From Betaproteobacteria bacterium (GTDB lineage Bacteria; Pseudomonadota; Gammaproteobacteria; Burkholderiales; Casimicrobiaceae), in assembly GCA_004293675.1 (NCBI GenBank), contig READ01000011.1:62001-126000 (forward strand): a stretch of 64,000 nucleotides of DNA, in the 5' to 3' direction. The notes beneath the pieces are model-generated. The model made no database searches. It worked only from the letters and a program-made list of their open reading frames with translations, and was not told where the DNA came from. Position 1 is the stretch's first letter, and the number at the start of each line of letters is the position of its first letter. The position numbers and the translations under genes were made by a program. Positions 1 to 7,928 of the stretch are shown here, one piece after another.

Positions 1-194
1 TGACGCCACGCGAAGCCAAAGTGCTCCGTATGCGCTTCGGCATCGAAATGAACACCGACCACACCCTCGAAGAAGTCGGCAAACAATTCGACGTCACCCG
101 CGAGCGAATTCGTCAAATCGAAGCCAAAGCGCTGCGGAAACTGCGTCACCCGAGCCGTGCCGAGCGCCTTAAAGGCTTTGTCACCGAGGCTTAA
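1..194 (+). CDS. rpoD: RNA polymerase primary sigma factor RpoD, C-terminal end (partial)
   Basis: The window opens inside this gene; about 63 codons and the TAA stop are present. The visible part is sigma region 4: [14 protein letters not shown], then the helix-turn-helix that reads the -35 box ([20 protein letters not shown]), and the typical tail [15 protein letters not shown]. In the cell this protein directs core RNA polymerase to housekeeping promoters. The sequence is close to the proteobacterial consensus, so identification is firm although most of the gene lies outside the window. A strong hairpin terminator follows 36 bases after the stop codon. Confidence 0.95.
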   Translation, partial: TPREAKVLRMRFGIEMNTDHTLEEVGKQFDVTRERIRQIEAKALRKLRHPSRAERLKGFVTEA

Positions 195-230
195 CTGTCT
201 TCGGTTGCGCTGGCGCTGCCAGATTGCAAG

Positions 231-253
231 ACGGGCCTTCGGGCCCGTTTTCA
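231..253 (+). terminator. Rho-independent terminator of rpoD
   Basis: A GC-rich hairpin (ACGGGCC, loop TTC, GGCCCGT) is followed by TTTTC. It sits just after the rpoD stop and before the tRNA gene, so it most likely ends rpoD transcription and separates it from the tRNA unit. Confidence 0.85.
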
Positions 254-313
254 TTGGTTCAGAGTTCGCAATGTGCCGTTTTACGGAGCTGCGATGCGAT
301 AATTGTCCCCAGT

Positions 314-390
314 GGGCCGTTAGCTCAGTTGGTTAGAGCAGAGGACTCATAATCCTTTGGTCGTAGGTTCAAGTCCTACACGGCCTACCA
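314..390 (+). tRNA. tRNA-Ile (anticodon CAU, lysidine-modified type)
   Basis: A 77-base cloverleaf with encoded CCA. The acceptor stem is GGGCCGT paired with ACGGCCT (first pair G-U), T8-A9 is present, the D arm starts GCTCAGTTGGTTAGAGC, the anticodon loop is CTCATAA and the T arm contains GGTTCAAGTCC. The CAU anticodon could be Met or the minor Ile tRNA. Similarity of the anticodon arm (GACTCATAATC) to E. coli ileX favours tRNA-Ile2, whose C34 is converted to lysidine by TilS to read AUA. It stands alone downstream of rpoD, with a duplicated 3' half starting at 519. Confidence 0.88.
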
Positions 391-653
391 CTTTCGCCTT
401 TTCTCGCTTGGCAACAACGTCCTCTGCGGACTCACGAACGCAGAGAACTCGGCTGCGGCAAAGCATTGCCTTGCCCTTCGGCGGCTCGTCGCTACCGCGA
501 CTCGAAACCCCGCCTCAGTCCTTTGGTCGTAGGTTCAAGTCCTACACGGCCTACCACTTTCGCCTTTTCTCGCTTGGCACCGGCGTCCTCTGCGGACTCA
601 CGAACGCAGAGAACTCGGCTGCGGCAAAGCATTGCCTTGCCCTTCGGCGGCTC
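353..653. repeat. 166-base tandem duplication starting inside the tRNA gene
   Basis: Bases 353-487 and 519-653 are nearly identical, differing mainly in a short block (ACAACG against CCGGCG). Each unit begins in the 3' side of the tRNA anticodon stem, runs through the T arm, acceptor strand and CCA, and continues into about 97 bases of downstream sequence. That downstream part contains a hairpin (CTCTGCG, ten-base loop, CGCAGAG). The first unit has an extra 31-base tail (488-518). No protein is expected here; upstream reading frames through this zone are artefacts of the missing stop codons. Confidence 0.9.
519..556 (+). pseudogene. Duplicated 3' half of tRNA-Ile (tRNA remnant)
   Basis: This stretch repeats the variable loop, T arm, acceptor 3' strand and CCA of the tRNA at 314-390 exactly as far as can be read, but no D arm or anticodon lies upstream. 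It cannot fold into a complete tRNA. It looks like the second unit of the local tandem duplication. A tRNA 3' half is also the usual attachment site left by integrative elements, although no integrase is seen nearby. Confidence 0.85.
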
Positions 654-711
654 ATGTTGCGAGACGGTGCCGTCACTTAAAACGCTCAGCTTGGGTCTAA
701 ACTTGTACTCC

Positions 712-1887
712 ATGAGCAAGCAACCCACTCCCCTCAGCCCCACCACTCACCTGATTCATCCGAAGCGCGATGTACCGACGGGCTTTCGTTCATTGGCGCC
801 CGGCACTGAACGCGCTTCTACGGTGCTCTTCGAGAACATTGATAAGTGGGTCAATCGATCGGGGGCAGATGAGTCGATTTACACCTACGGTACGAGTGGC
901 ACGCCAACGACTCGCGATTTGCAGAACCGTATTGCAGAGTGGGAAGGCGGCTTCGCGACGGTGCTTTTTCCGTCAGGGCTCGCTGCCGTTGCCTATGCGT
1001 TTTTGCCGTTCGTGGCACCGGGTGATCATGTGCTGGTGCCGGGCAATGTCTACGATCCAGTTCGCGGCTTGGCCAATGGCTTGCTCAAGCAAATGAATGT
1101 GACGGTGGCGCAATACGATCCGCTCATCGGCGCGGGCATTTCTGCGCTGATGAAACCTAACACGAAGTTGGTGTGGGTCGAAACGCCAGGTTCGATCACG
1201 ATGGAGGTGAGCGATCTACCCGCCATCGCCAAAGCGGCGCACGCGGGCGGGGCGTTGGTGGCCATCGACAACACCTATAGCGCGGGCTGGTACCTGCGAG
1301 CGTTTGAATTGGGTGCTGACATCTCCGTGCATGCACTCACCAAGTATCCGGCGGGTCACAGCGATTTGGTGATGGGATCGATCACCGCGAAAGACGAAGC
1401 CACGTGGCGGCGGGTGAAAGATATGGCGCTGCAAACGGGTCAATGCTGCGCGCCTGACGACATTTATTTGGTGCTGCGCGGATTGCCGACGATGCCCATG
1501 CGTATGCGTCACGCTGAAAAGGTGGCACTCGACATTGCCAATTGGATCAAAGCCAGACCCGAGGTGAAGCTCGTGCTGCATCCCGCGCTACCGGATTGTG
1601 CTGGGCACGACACGTGGAAGCGTGATTTCACAGGATCAACCGGCGTGTTTTCGTTCGTGCTGCACGATCAATACAAAGCCGATGCAGCCGCCCGATTTAT
1701 CGAGGCGCTTGAACTGTTCGGCATTGGTGCGAGCTGGGGCGGCATTGGCTCGCTCGCGCTCACCTACAACCTAACAAAAACGCGTGCGAACTGGCCACAT
1801 CAGGGCGCGCTGATACGGCTTGGGATCGGGCTCGAAGAGCCCTCCGATCTGATTGCCGATCTAACAAACGGGTTTGCCGCGCTGTAG
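712..1887 (+). CDS. metC: Cystathionine beta-lyase (PLP-dependent, Cys/Met metabolism)
   Basis: A 391-aa Cys/Met-metabolism PLP enzyme that would cleave cystathionine to homocysteine, pyruvate and ammonia in methionine synthesis. The PLP lysine is K211 in the motif ALTKYPAGHSDLVMGS, whose TKYxxGHSD form is characteristic of MetC rather than MetB. D186 (AIDNTYSAG) should bind the PLP nitrogen, and YTYGTSGTPT near residue 60 is the family N-terminal substrate/PLP motif. I chose the ATG at 712 because the frame stays open upstream only through the tRNA duplication, which is not coding. Length is normal. The next gene starts 54 bases later. A related gamma-synthase or gamma-lyase activity cannot be excluded. 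Confidence 0.9.
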   Translation: MSKQPTPLSPTTHLIHPKRDVPTGFRSLAPGTERASTVLFENIDKWVNRSGADESIYTYGTSGTPTTRDLQNRIAEWEGGFATVLFPSGLAAVAYAFLPFVAPGDHVLVPGNVYDPVRGLANGLLKQMNVTVAQYDPLIGAGISALMKPNTKLVWVETPGSITMEVSDLPAIAKAAHAGGALVAIDNTYSAGWYLRAFELGADISVHALTKYPAGHSDLVMGSITAKDEATWRRVKDMALQTGQCCAPDDIYLVLRGLPTMPMRMRHAEKVALDIANWIKARPEVKLVLHPALPDCAGHDTWKRDFTGSTGVFSFVLHDQYKADAAARFIEALELFGIGASWGGIGSLALTYNLTKTRANWPHQGALIRLGIGLEEPSDLIADLTNGFAAL

Positions 1888-1941
1888 TCGCGCAGACTCA
1901 TTAACGAGCTGTTTCACCTCAATTTACTTTAAAGGCAAACC

Positions 1942-2421
1942 ATGACTACCGCCTACGAATTTAGCGCCAAAGACATCAATGGCAAACAGCAAAAGCTCTC
2001 GAAGTTTGAAGGTAAGCCGCTGCTCATCGTCAACACCGCGAGCAAGTGCGGGTTCACGCCGCAGTACAAAGGTTTGCAGGCGCTCTATGACAAATACCAT
2101 GAGCAAGGGCTTGAAGTGCTGGGCTTTCCGTGCAATCAATTCGGTGACCAAGAGCCCGGTGATGAGGCCGAAATCGCGAATTTTTGTGACATGAGTTACG
2201 GCGTCAATTTTCCGATGTTTGCGAAGGTCGATGTCAACGGCGAGAAAACGCATCCGCTGTTTGAGCATCTGAAGAAAGCAGCTCCTGGGCTTTTGGGCAG
2301 CGAAGCCGTGAAGTGGAATTTCACCAAATTTTTGGTGTATCCGGATGGCAAGGTGAAGCGCTTTGCGCCCACCGATGAGCCCGCGTCGCTGTCTAAAGAC
2401 ATCGAAAAAGCGCTCGCATAA
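1942..2421 (+). CDS. Glutathione peroxidase family protein (thiol peroxidase, BtuE/Gpx type)
   Basis: A 159-aa cytoplasmic peroxidase reducing hydroperoxides. Family motifs are intact: NTASKCGFTPQY with the peroxidatic Cys C36, GFPCNQFGDQEPG with the catalytic Gln, and WNFTKFLV with the catalytic Trp-Asn. A further Cys at C82 (ANFCDMSYGVNFP) matches the resolving cysteine of bacterial enzymes that use thioredoxin rather than glutathione; that is inference from family knowledge. An AAAGG ribosome site precedes the ATG. The stop overlaps the next start (TAATG), so it is probably translationally coupled to the following binding-protein gene, an odd pairing functionally. Confidence 0.92.
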   Translation: MTTAYEFSAKDINGKQQKLSKFEGKPLLIVNTASKCGFTPQYKGLQALYDKYHEQGLEVLGFPCNQFGDQEPGDEAEIANFCDMSYGVNFPMFAKVDVNGEKTHPLFEHLKKAAPGLLGSEAVKWNFTKFLVYPDGKVKRFAPTDEPASLSKDIEKALA

Positions 2422-4202
2422 TGCGGCAGCCGCGTGCTCGAACATGGTTGACTGTGGCGCTACTTTTTTGCACCGGCAACTTGGCGTTTGCGCAATCGGC
2501 AGCACCGAAAACCCTGCGCCTCTCAATGAACGCAGCCGAAAGCACGTTTGATCCGGCCGCTATTGACGACGTGCCATCGAGCGATATTGCGCGGATGATT
2601 TTTGATCCGCCGCTCGAATTTGACTACCTTGCCCGCCCCGTAAAGCTCCGTCCAGCAACGCTTTCAGCCATGCCAGACGTTTCGGCTGATGGACGCACCT
2701 ACACGCTCAACGTAAAGGCAGGGATTTACTTTCAAGACGATCCGGCCTTTGGCGGCAAGAAGCGTGAGCTGACTGCGGCTGATTACGTTTACTCGATCAA
2801 ACGGCTGGCTGATCCAAAAGTCGCCTCGCTGAACTACTACCTGATCGAGAACAAAATTGCCGGATTGAAAGCAGTACGGGACGCTGCCGATAAAGGCGCC
2901 GCCTTTGATTACGACCGTGAAATGAGCGGCCTCAAGGCGCTAGATCGCTACCGCTTTCAAATCGTTTTCGAAAAGCCGCAGTTTGAATTTTTGTACGAGC
3001 TTTCGGGTGCCTCGTTTTCAGCAGTCGCCCGCGAGGTGATTGAAAAGTATCGCGACGAGCGTAACCGCGTGCGTGAGCACCCCGTTGGCACTGGACCTTT
3101 TTCACTCGCAAAATCGGAATGGAAACGATCAAGTAAGGTAGTGCTGGTTCGCAATGCCACGTATCGCGAGGAGTTTGTGCCCCTGCCAAACGGGGCGCTC
3201 AGCACGCAACGTACGCCCGTGGTGGACCGAATCGAGCTAAGCGTGATCGAAGAATCGCTCGCCAACGTTTTGGCGTTTCAGTCGGGTCAATTGGAATGGC
3301 TCGATGTGCCGCTGTCGATGCATGAGCGTATGTTTGACGCGGTGAAATTGAAGCCAGAGTTCGCGCGCTTAGGCGTCGGTCATGTGCGAAGCCTTGAGCC
3401 GATTCTGGTGTTCAACTATTTCAATATGAACGATCCAGTGGTGGGTGGTACCGCCATCGAAAAAAACGCGTTGCGCCGTGCGATATTGATGGGATTCGAT
3501 AGTGATCGCGAATTGCAAGCCGTCTACAAGGGTCAAGCCGAGTTGGCGCAGTCGCTCATCCCGCCGTCACAAACGGGCCACACACCGGGGCTCAAGCTGC
3601 GACCGCCCTACGATCCCGCACTCGCCCGCGCGCTTCTGGACCGCTATGGCTATAAAGACTGCGACGGCGACGGTTTCCGCGAAGCGCCGGGCTGTAAACC
3701 GCTAGCACTCACAAGGTCCAGCGTCACCACGTCGCGCGCTCGCGACCAAGACGAGATTTGGAAAAAGAGCATGGATGCGATTGGTATCCGGGTCGAGTTC
3801 TTTAAACAGAAGTGGCCCGATTTAATCGAGATGTCGCGCACCGGCAAATTGCAATCCTGGGGCTGGAGCTGGATTGCCAGTGGCCCCAGCGGCGATGGCT
3901 TCGCAAGCTTACTGGTGTCGCGAAACATCAATGCGATTAACGACATGCAATTTAGCGATCCTGAATACGACCGAATCTACGATCTGGCGCAAACCAAGCC
4001 CATTGGGGCAGAGCGCACGAAGCTCTATGCCGCGCTCTCCAAAATCGCGGCGGCGAACACCGTGCTCTCGTTCGGCTATCACACCTATTCCAATGCGGTG
4101 TGGCAGCCGTGGCTTAGAAATTATGTGCGGCACCCGTTTTGGCGCACACCCTGGAAATATGTGGATGTTGATGAAACACAGCGTGCCGCGAAGCGGCAGT
4201 AG
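2421..4202 (+). CDS. ABC transporter periplasmic substrate-binding protein, family 5 (oligopeptide type), paralogue 1
   Basis: A 593-aa secreted protein with a clear signal peptide (basic RQPRAR, hydrophobic core, cleavage near AFAQSA around residue 25). The body matches SBP_bac_5 (OppA/DppA/NikA) proteins: FDPAAIDDVPSSDI, LSAMPDVSADGRTYTLNVK, the VYSIKRLADPK block, and the C-terminal clamp region with WPDLIEMSRTGKLQSWGWSW. It is the close paralogue and exact length match of the protein at 4636-6417, so a gene duplication is likely. No permease or ATPase is adjacent; it may feed the Dpp-like importer at 19.0-21.9 kb or one elsewhere. The ligand cannot be told from sequence. Confidence 0.9.
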   Translation: MRQPRARTWLTVALLFCTGNLAFAQSAAPKTLRLSMNAAESTFDPAAIDDVPSSDIARMIFDPPLEFDYLARPVKLRPATLSAMPDVSADGRTYTLNVKAGIYFQDDPAFGGKKRELTAADYVYSIKRLADPKVASLNYYLIENKIAGLKAVRDAADKGAAFDYDREMSGLKALDRYRFQIVFEKPQFEFLYELSGASFSAVAREVIEKYRDERNRVREHPVGTGPFSLAKSEWKRSSKVVLVRNATYREEFVPLPNGALSTQRTPVVDRIELSVIEESLANVLAFQSGQLEWLDVPLSMHERMFDAVKLKPEFARLGVGHVRSLEPILVFNYFNMNDPVVGGTAIEKNALRRAILMGFDSDRELQAVYKGQAELAQSLIPPSQTGHTPGLKLRPPYDPALARALLDRYGYKDCDGDGFREAPGCKPLALTRSSVTTSRARDQDEIWKKSMDAIGIRVEFFKQKWPDLIEMSRTGKLQSWGWSWIASGPSGDGFASLLVSRNINAINDMQFSDPEYDRIYDLAQTKPIGAERTKLYAALSKIAAANTVLSFGYHTYSNAVWQPWLRNYVRHPFWRTPWKYVDVDETQRAAKRQ

Positions 4203-4241
4203 ACGCTGAACTCATCTCCATCGACGGAGCGTCTCCGTCCC

Positions 4242-4533
4242 CGCTAGTGCTGAGCTTGTCGAACCATCGGCGGCAATAGATGAGCAGCACCTCGATTGCG
4301 GAAGGGAATTCTTCGGCGCGTTCATGGTTCGACGGGCTCACCACGAACGGAGGGTGGATGTCATGCCTCGAACGGACACGCGGATGATGTGGTCGTCCGC
4401 ACCCAGGCTTCCCGCTCGTGGTGAGCTTGTCGAACCATCGGCGGCAGTAGATGTGCAGCACCTCGATTGCGGAAGGGAATTCTTCGGCGTGTTCATGGTT
4501 CGACGGGCTCACCACGAACGGAGGGCGGATGTC
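4242..4533. repeat. Two direct copies of a BIME-like inverted-repeat element
   Basis: Two units of about 120 bases (4242-4362 and 4413-4533, offset 171) each contain the arm GAGCTTGTCGAACCAT, a spacer with ACCTCGATTGCGGAAGGGAA, and the opposing arm ATGGTTCGACGGGCTCACC. Each unit could fold into a long stem. The same arms recur at 14192-14220, 41943-42051 and in the 60-kb array, so this is a dispersed family. The 433-base space between the two binding-protein genes holds only these repeats; no gene was found in it. Confidence 0.85.
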
Positions 4534-4635
4534 GTGATCACCGGCACCACGAACGGAGAACAAGGGGCCCGAATCGCCATTGCTTGCCCGCTCCAGCGAT
4601 AATCTCAACTTCATCGTCTCACCGCCCTCGCCTCT

Positions 4636-6417
4636 ATGCGAATCCTCAAATTGATGGGCCTTTGCGCCCTCTCCGTGCTTCTCTCAACCGCCGCTCTGGC
4701 AACCGACATGAGCAAAACTGTGCGCGTGGCCTTTCCGGTCGACGTGACGGGATTTGATCCGCAGGCGACCAACGATCTCTACTCGGCGCACGTCAACAAC
4801 GCCGTCTTTGACGTGATGTACGAGTTTGATTACTACGTGCGCCCGGTTCGCTTGCGTGGCAGTTTGGCGCAAGCACTCCCCGAGATTTCCGCCGACGGAT
4901 TGACGTGGGTCATTCGCATTAAGAAAGGGCTCTACTTCGCTGACGATCCGGCGTTTAAGGGCAAGAAGCGCGAAGCGACCGCGGATGATTTCATCTATTC
5001 GTGGAAGCGGATGCTCGATCCGAAAATGGTGTCGCCAAACCTATGGCACATCGATGGCAAAGTCGTCGGAATGGACGACATCGTTGCCGAGGCTAAGAAA
5101 ACTGGCAAGTTCGATTACGACAAACCGGTTGAAGGGCTCAAGGCACTGGATCGATACACGATTCAAATCAAGCTCAAGAATCCCGATTACACGATGACGG
5201 AGCTGATGACGCAGTACAACTGGTCGCCTGTAGCGCGGGAAGTGGTTGAAGCGTACCGCGACCAGGGTGGACGCATCATGAGTAACCCTGTCGGCGCGGG
5301 CCCATTTCGCATCAAGCAGTGGACCAAGGGCAGCAAAGTGCTCTTAACCAAGAACGAAAATTTCCGCGACGAATTGTTTCCGACCGAGGGCGAACCCGCT
5401 GATGCGGAAGTGCTCGCGCGAAACAAAGGCAAGAAGATTCCGCTGATCGGTAACGTTGAAATCAGCATCATCGAAGAAGGCAACCCTCGCCTGCTCTCGT
5501 TTAAATCGGATCTGTTGGATTACGAATTCGTTGGGCTCGACATGATCGGCAGCGTCGTACAAAACGGCAAGCTGATGCCCGAATTGGCAGCGCGCGGCAT
5601 CGGACACCAGCGAGCGTTGGAGCCCGCGCTAAGCTTTGAGTACTTCAATTTAGAAGACCCGGTGATCGGCGGCTACACGCAAGAGCGGATCGCACTTCGC
5701 CGCGCCATGATCCTATCGTTCCCCACCGAAGACTACGTGCGAATCGTGTTTCGCAATCAAGCTGAACCCGCCAATCAAGTCATCCCGCCCACACAAACTG
5801 GGCATGTCAAAACCGGCCGCGCCCCCGCGCGCCGAGACGTGGAAATGGCCAAAGCACTGCTCGATCGATTCGGCTACGTTGACCGCGATGGCGACGGGTT
5901 TCGTGAGCGCCCCGATGGCTCACCATTGGAAATCACCCGCTCTTCATCGCCCCGCTCTCTCGATCGCGAGCATGATGAGCTGTGGAAAAAAGCGCTTGAT
6001 TCAATCGGTATTCGCGTGAAATTCAACACGCAAAAATGGCCCGACTTATTGAAGCAAGCCCGCGCGGGGCAATTGCAGTTTTGGAATCTGGGCTGGAATT
6101 CCAGCGCAACCGACGGCAATAGCTTCTTGATGCTCTTCTACTCAAAATCCATCGGGCAATCGAATTTCGCTCGCTTCAATTTGAAGCAATACGACGAGCT
6201 CTACGAACAGGCACAAAAGCTCCCCATCGGTCCCAAACGCTGGGCACTCTACCGAGCGATGAACGAATTGGCCATGGGCTATTCGCCGTGGCATCCCGGC
6301 GTGTTCCGCTACCAAAACGTCATCACCCAACCGTGGCTACTCAACTACAAACGCATCCCCTTCCGCCAACACTTTTGGCATTTCATGGACATTGATGAAT
6401 CGAAGCGGGTAAAGTGA
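4636..6417 (+). CDS. ABC transporter periplasmic substrate-binding protein, family 5 (oligopeptide type), paralogue 2
   Basis: A 593-aa SBP_bac_5 protein with a signal peptide (MRILKLMGLCALSVLLSTAALA, predicted cut after ALA). Hallmarks include AFPVDVTGFDPQATNDLYS, the ADDFIYSWKRMLDPK block, NPVGAGPFRIKQW and QKWPDLLKQARAGQLQFW. Many segments align without gaps with the protein at 2421-4202, supporting a tandem duplication later separated by palindromic repeats. The downstream neighbour, an M20 amidohydrolase 75 bases away, suggests the ligand could be an N-carbamoyl or amide compound; this is context inference only. Confidence 0.9.
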   Translation: MRILKLMGLCALSVLLSTAALATDMSKTVRVAFPVDVTGFDPQATNDLYSAHVNNAVFDVMYEFDYYVRPVRLRGSLAQALPEISADGLTWVIRIKKGLYFADDPAFKGKKREATADDFIYSWKRMLDPKMVSPNLWHIDGKVVGMDDIVAEAKKTGKFDYDKPVEGLKALDRYTIQIKLKNPDYTMTELMTQYNWSPVAREVVEAYRDQGGRIMSNPVGAGPFRIKQWTKGSKVLLTKNENFRDELFPTEGEPADAEVLARNKGKKIPLIGNVEISIIEEGNPRLLSFKSDLLDYEFVGLDMIGSVVQNGKLMPELAARGIGHQRALEPALSFEYFNLEDPVIGGYTQERIALRRAMILSFPTEDYVRIVFRNQAEPANQVIPPTQTGHVKTGRAPARRDVEMAKALLDRFGYVDRDGDGFRERPDGSPLEITRSSSPRSLDREHDELWKKALDSIGIRVKFNTQKWPDLLKQARAGQLQFWNLGWNSSATDGNSFLMLFYSKSIGQSNFARFNLKQYDELYEQAQKLPIGPKRWALYRAMNELAMGYSPWHPGVFRYQNVITQPWLLNYKRIPFRQHFWHFMDIDESKRVK

Positions 6418-6492
6418 GTCATACAACCCTCACCTCAGTATCAACGGAAGTTTCACACGCCCCTACATCGACCGCATAAACACCCGCCGACC

Positions 6493-7752
6493 ATGACTAC
6501 CCAACCACTTCGCGTTAACAGCGCCCGCCTCAACCAATCACTAATGACGCTCGCGCAGCTCGGCGCGACCGCTAAAGGCGGCGTATGTCGGCTGGCCCTC
6601 ACAGACTTGGACCGCCAAGCGCGTGATCTCGTGGTGGGTTGGGCTAAAGCGGAGGGCTGCACCATCCGCATCGATCAGATCGGCAACATCTTCATGCGCC
6701 GCGCCGGAAGCGATCCGACGCGCGCTGCGGTGGCGACTGGCTCACACATCGACACCCAACCCACCGGCGGAAAATTCGATGGCAACTACGGCGTGCTCGC
6801 GGGCATTGAAGTGATTCGCCGCCTGAACGAATTGAACATCGAAACCGTAGCGCCGATTGAAGTGTGCATCTGGACCAACGAAGAAGGCTCGCGCTTCGTG
6901 CCCGTGATGATGGGCTCGGGCGTATACGCAGGGGCGTTCACACTCGATCACGCACGCGCCGCACGTGATCGTGACGGCATATCGGTGAGCGCAGCGCTCA
7001 CCGCCATTGGCTACAACGGCGCAACGCCCGCGAGCGTGGCCGAAGGCGCGCCGCGCCTCGGCGCGTATTTCGAAGCGCATATCGAACAAGGCCCGGTGCT
7101 CGAAGCCGCCGAGCGCCCACTGGGTGCAGTCACCGGCGCGCTCGGCCAGCGCTGGTACGACATCACCATCACCGGCATGGAAGCGCACGCCGGCCCCACG
7201 CCGATGAGCTTGCGCAAAGACGCCATGCAAGCCGCAGCGCAGCTTGTGACCGCCACACGCAGCATCGCGCTCGACTATCAACCGCACGGCCGCGGCACCG
7301 TAGGCTCGATGGACGTATTCCCCAATTCCCGAAACGTCATCCCCGGCGGCGTGCGTTTCACCGTTGATTTCCGGCATGCGGACGACGCCACCCTTTTAGC
7401 GATGGACGCAGCCCTTCGCGCCCGTGCAGCGGCCGTTGCAAGCGACTTTAATTGCAATATCGACATTCAACAAGTCGTCTATTTCGCCCCCACCCACTTC
7501 GACGCCGGACTCGTGCAAAGCATCCGCGACGCATCGCAAGCGCTAGGCTTTGAGGCGATGGACATCGTCAGCGGCGCCGGCCATGACGCCGTGTACGCCG
7601 CCCGCACCTGCCCCGCCGCCATGATTTTCATCCCCTGCAAAGACGGCATTTCGCACAACGAAATTGAAGATGCGCGAGAGGAGGATTTGGGGTTGGGCGC
7701 GGATGTGTTGTTTGGGGCGATGATTGCGCGGGCGGGCGCGGGGGCAAGCTAA
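6493..7752 (+). CDS. Zn-dependent amidohydrolase, M20 family (N-carbamoyl-L-amino acid hydrolase / allantoate or ureidoglycolate amidohydrolase type)
   Basis: A 419-aa M20/M28-like amidohydrolase that removes carbamoyl or ureido groups. Metal ligands and catalytic residues are visible: H85 and D96 in GSHIDTQPTGGKFDGNYG, the Glu pair E130/E131 in NEEGSRF, H196 in EAHIEQGP and H388 in DGISHNE. The dimerisation domain insertion (about 215-325, AHAGPTPMSLRKDA) is also present. Length is typical. The subtype (hydantoinase-pathway carbamoylase, beta-ureidopropionase, allantoate or ureidoglycolate amidohydrolase) is not decidable by eye. An HIU-hydrolase-like gene follows 1.2 kb downstream, which leans toward purine/ureide breakdown. 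A C-terminal relic of a related gene lies at 9285-9449. Confidence 0.87.
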   Translation: MTTQPLRVNSARLNQSLMTLAQLGATAKGGVCRLALTDLDRQARDLVVGWAKAEGCTIRIDQIGNIFMRRAGSDPTRAAVATGSHIDTQPTGGKFDGNYGVLAGIEVIRRLNELNIETVAPIEVCIWTNEEGSRFVPVMMGSGVYAGAFTLDHARAARDRDGISVSAALTAIGYNGATPASVAEGAPRLGAYFEAHIEQGPVLEAAERPLGAVTGALGQRWYDITITGMEAHAGPTPMSLRKDAMQAAAQLVTATRSIALDYQPHGRGTVGSMDVFPNSRNVIPGGVRFTVDFRHADDATLLAMDAALRARAAAVASDFNCNIDIQQVVYFAPTHFDAGLVQSIRDASQALGFEAMDIVSGAGHDAVYAARTCPAAMIFIPCKDGISHNEIEDAREEDLGLGADVLFGAMIARAGAGAS

Positions 7753-7928
7753 CGGCCTGCTGCCAGCAGTTTGTTGCTATTAGCAAACCCATTCCCAACG
7801 AACGATTGGTATGGTTCTCGCTTTGTTGCGTCTGTCATCAATGTAATCAGCGCCTCGCGAAGCGTTTCGCACCTTGGCAACATGAGCCAACGCACCTCAC
7901 GAGCGCAACTTCCGAAAAAGGGACCGCC

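Noticed and set aside
353-556. A complete integrative element at the tRNA
   Set aside because: The two tRNA 3' halves are only 166 bases apart and no integrase gene lies nearby, so only a scar or a local duplication can be claimed.
466-711. N-terminal extension of the metC frame
   Set aside because: The extra 82 codons translate the tRNA-half duplication; the ATG at 712 gives the normal family length.
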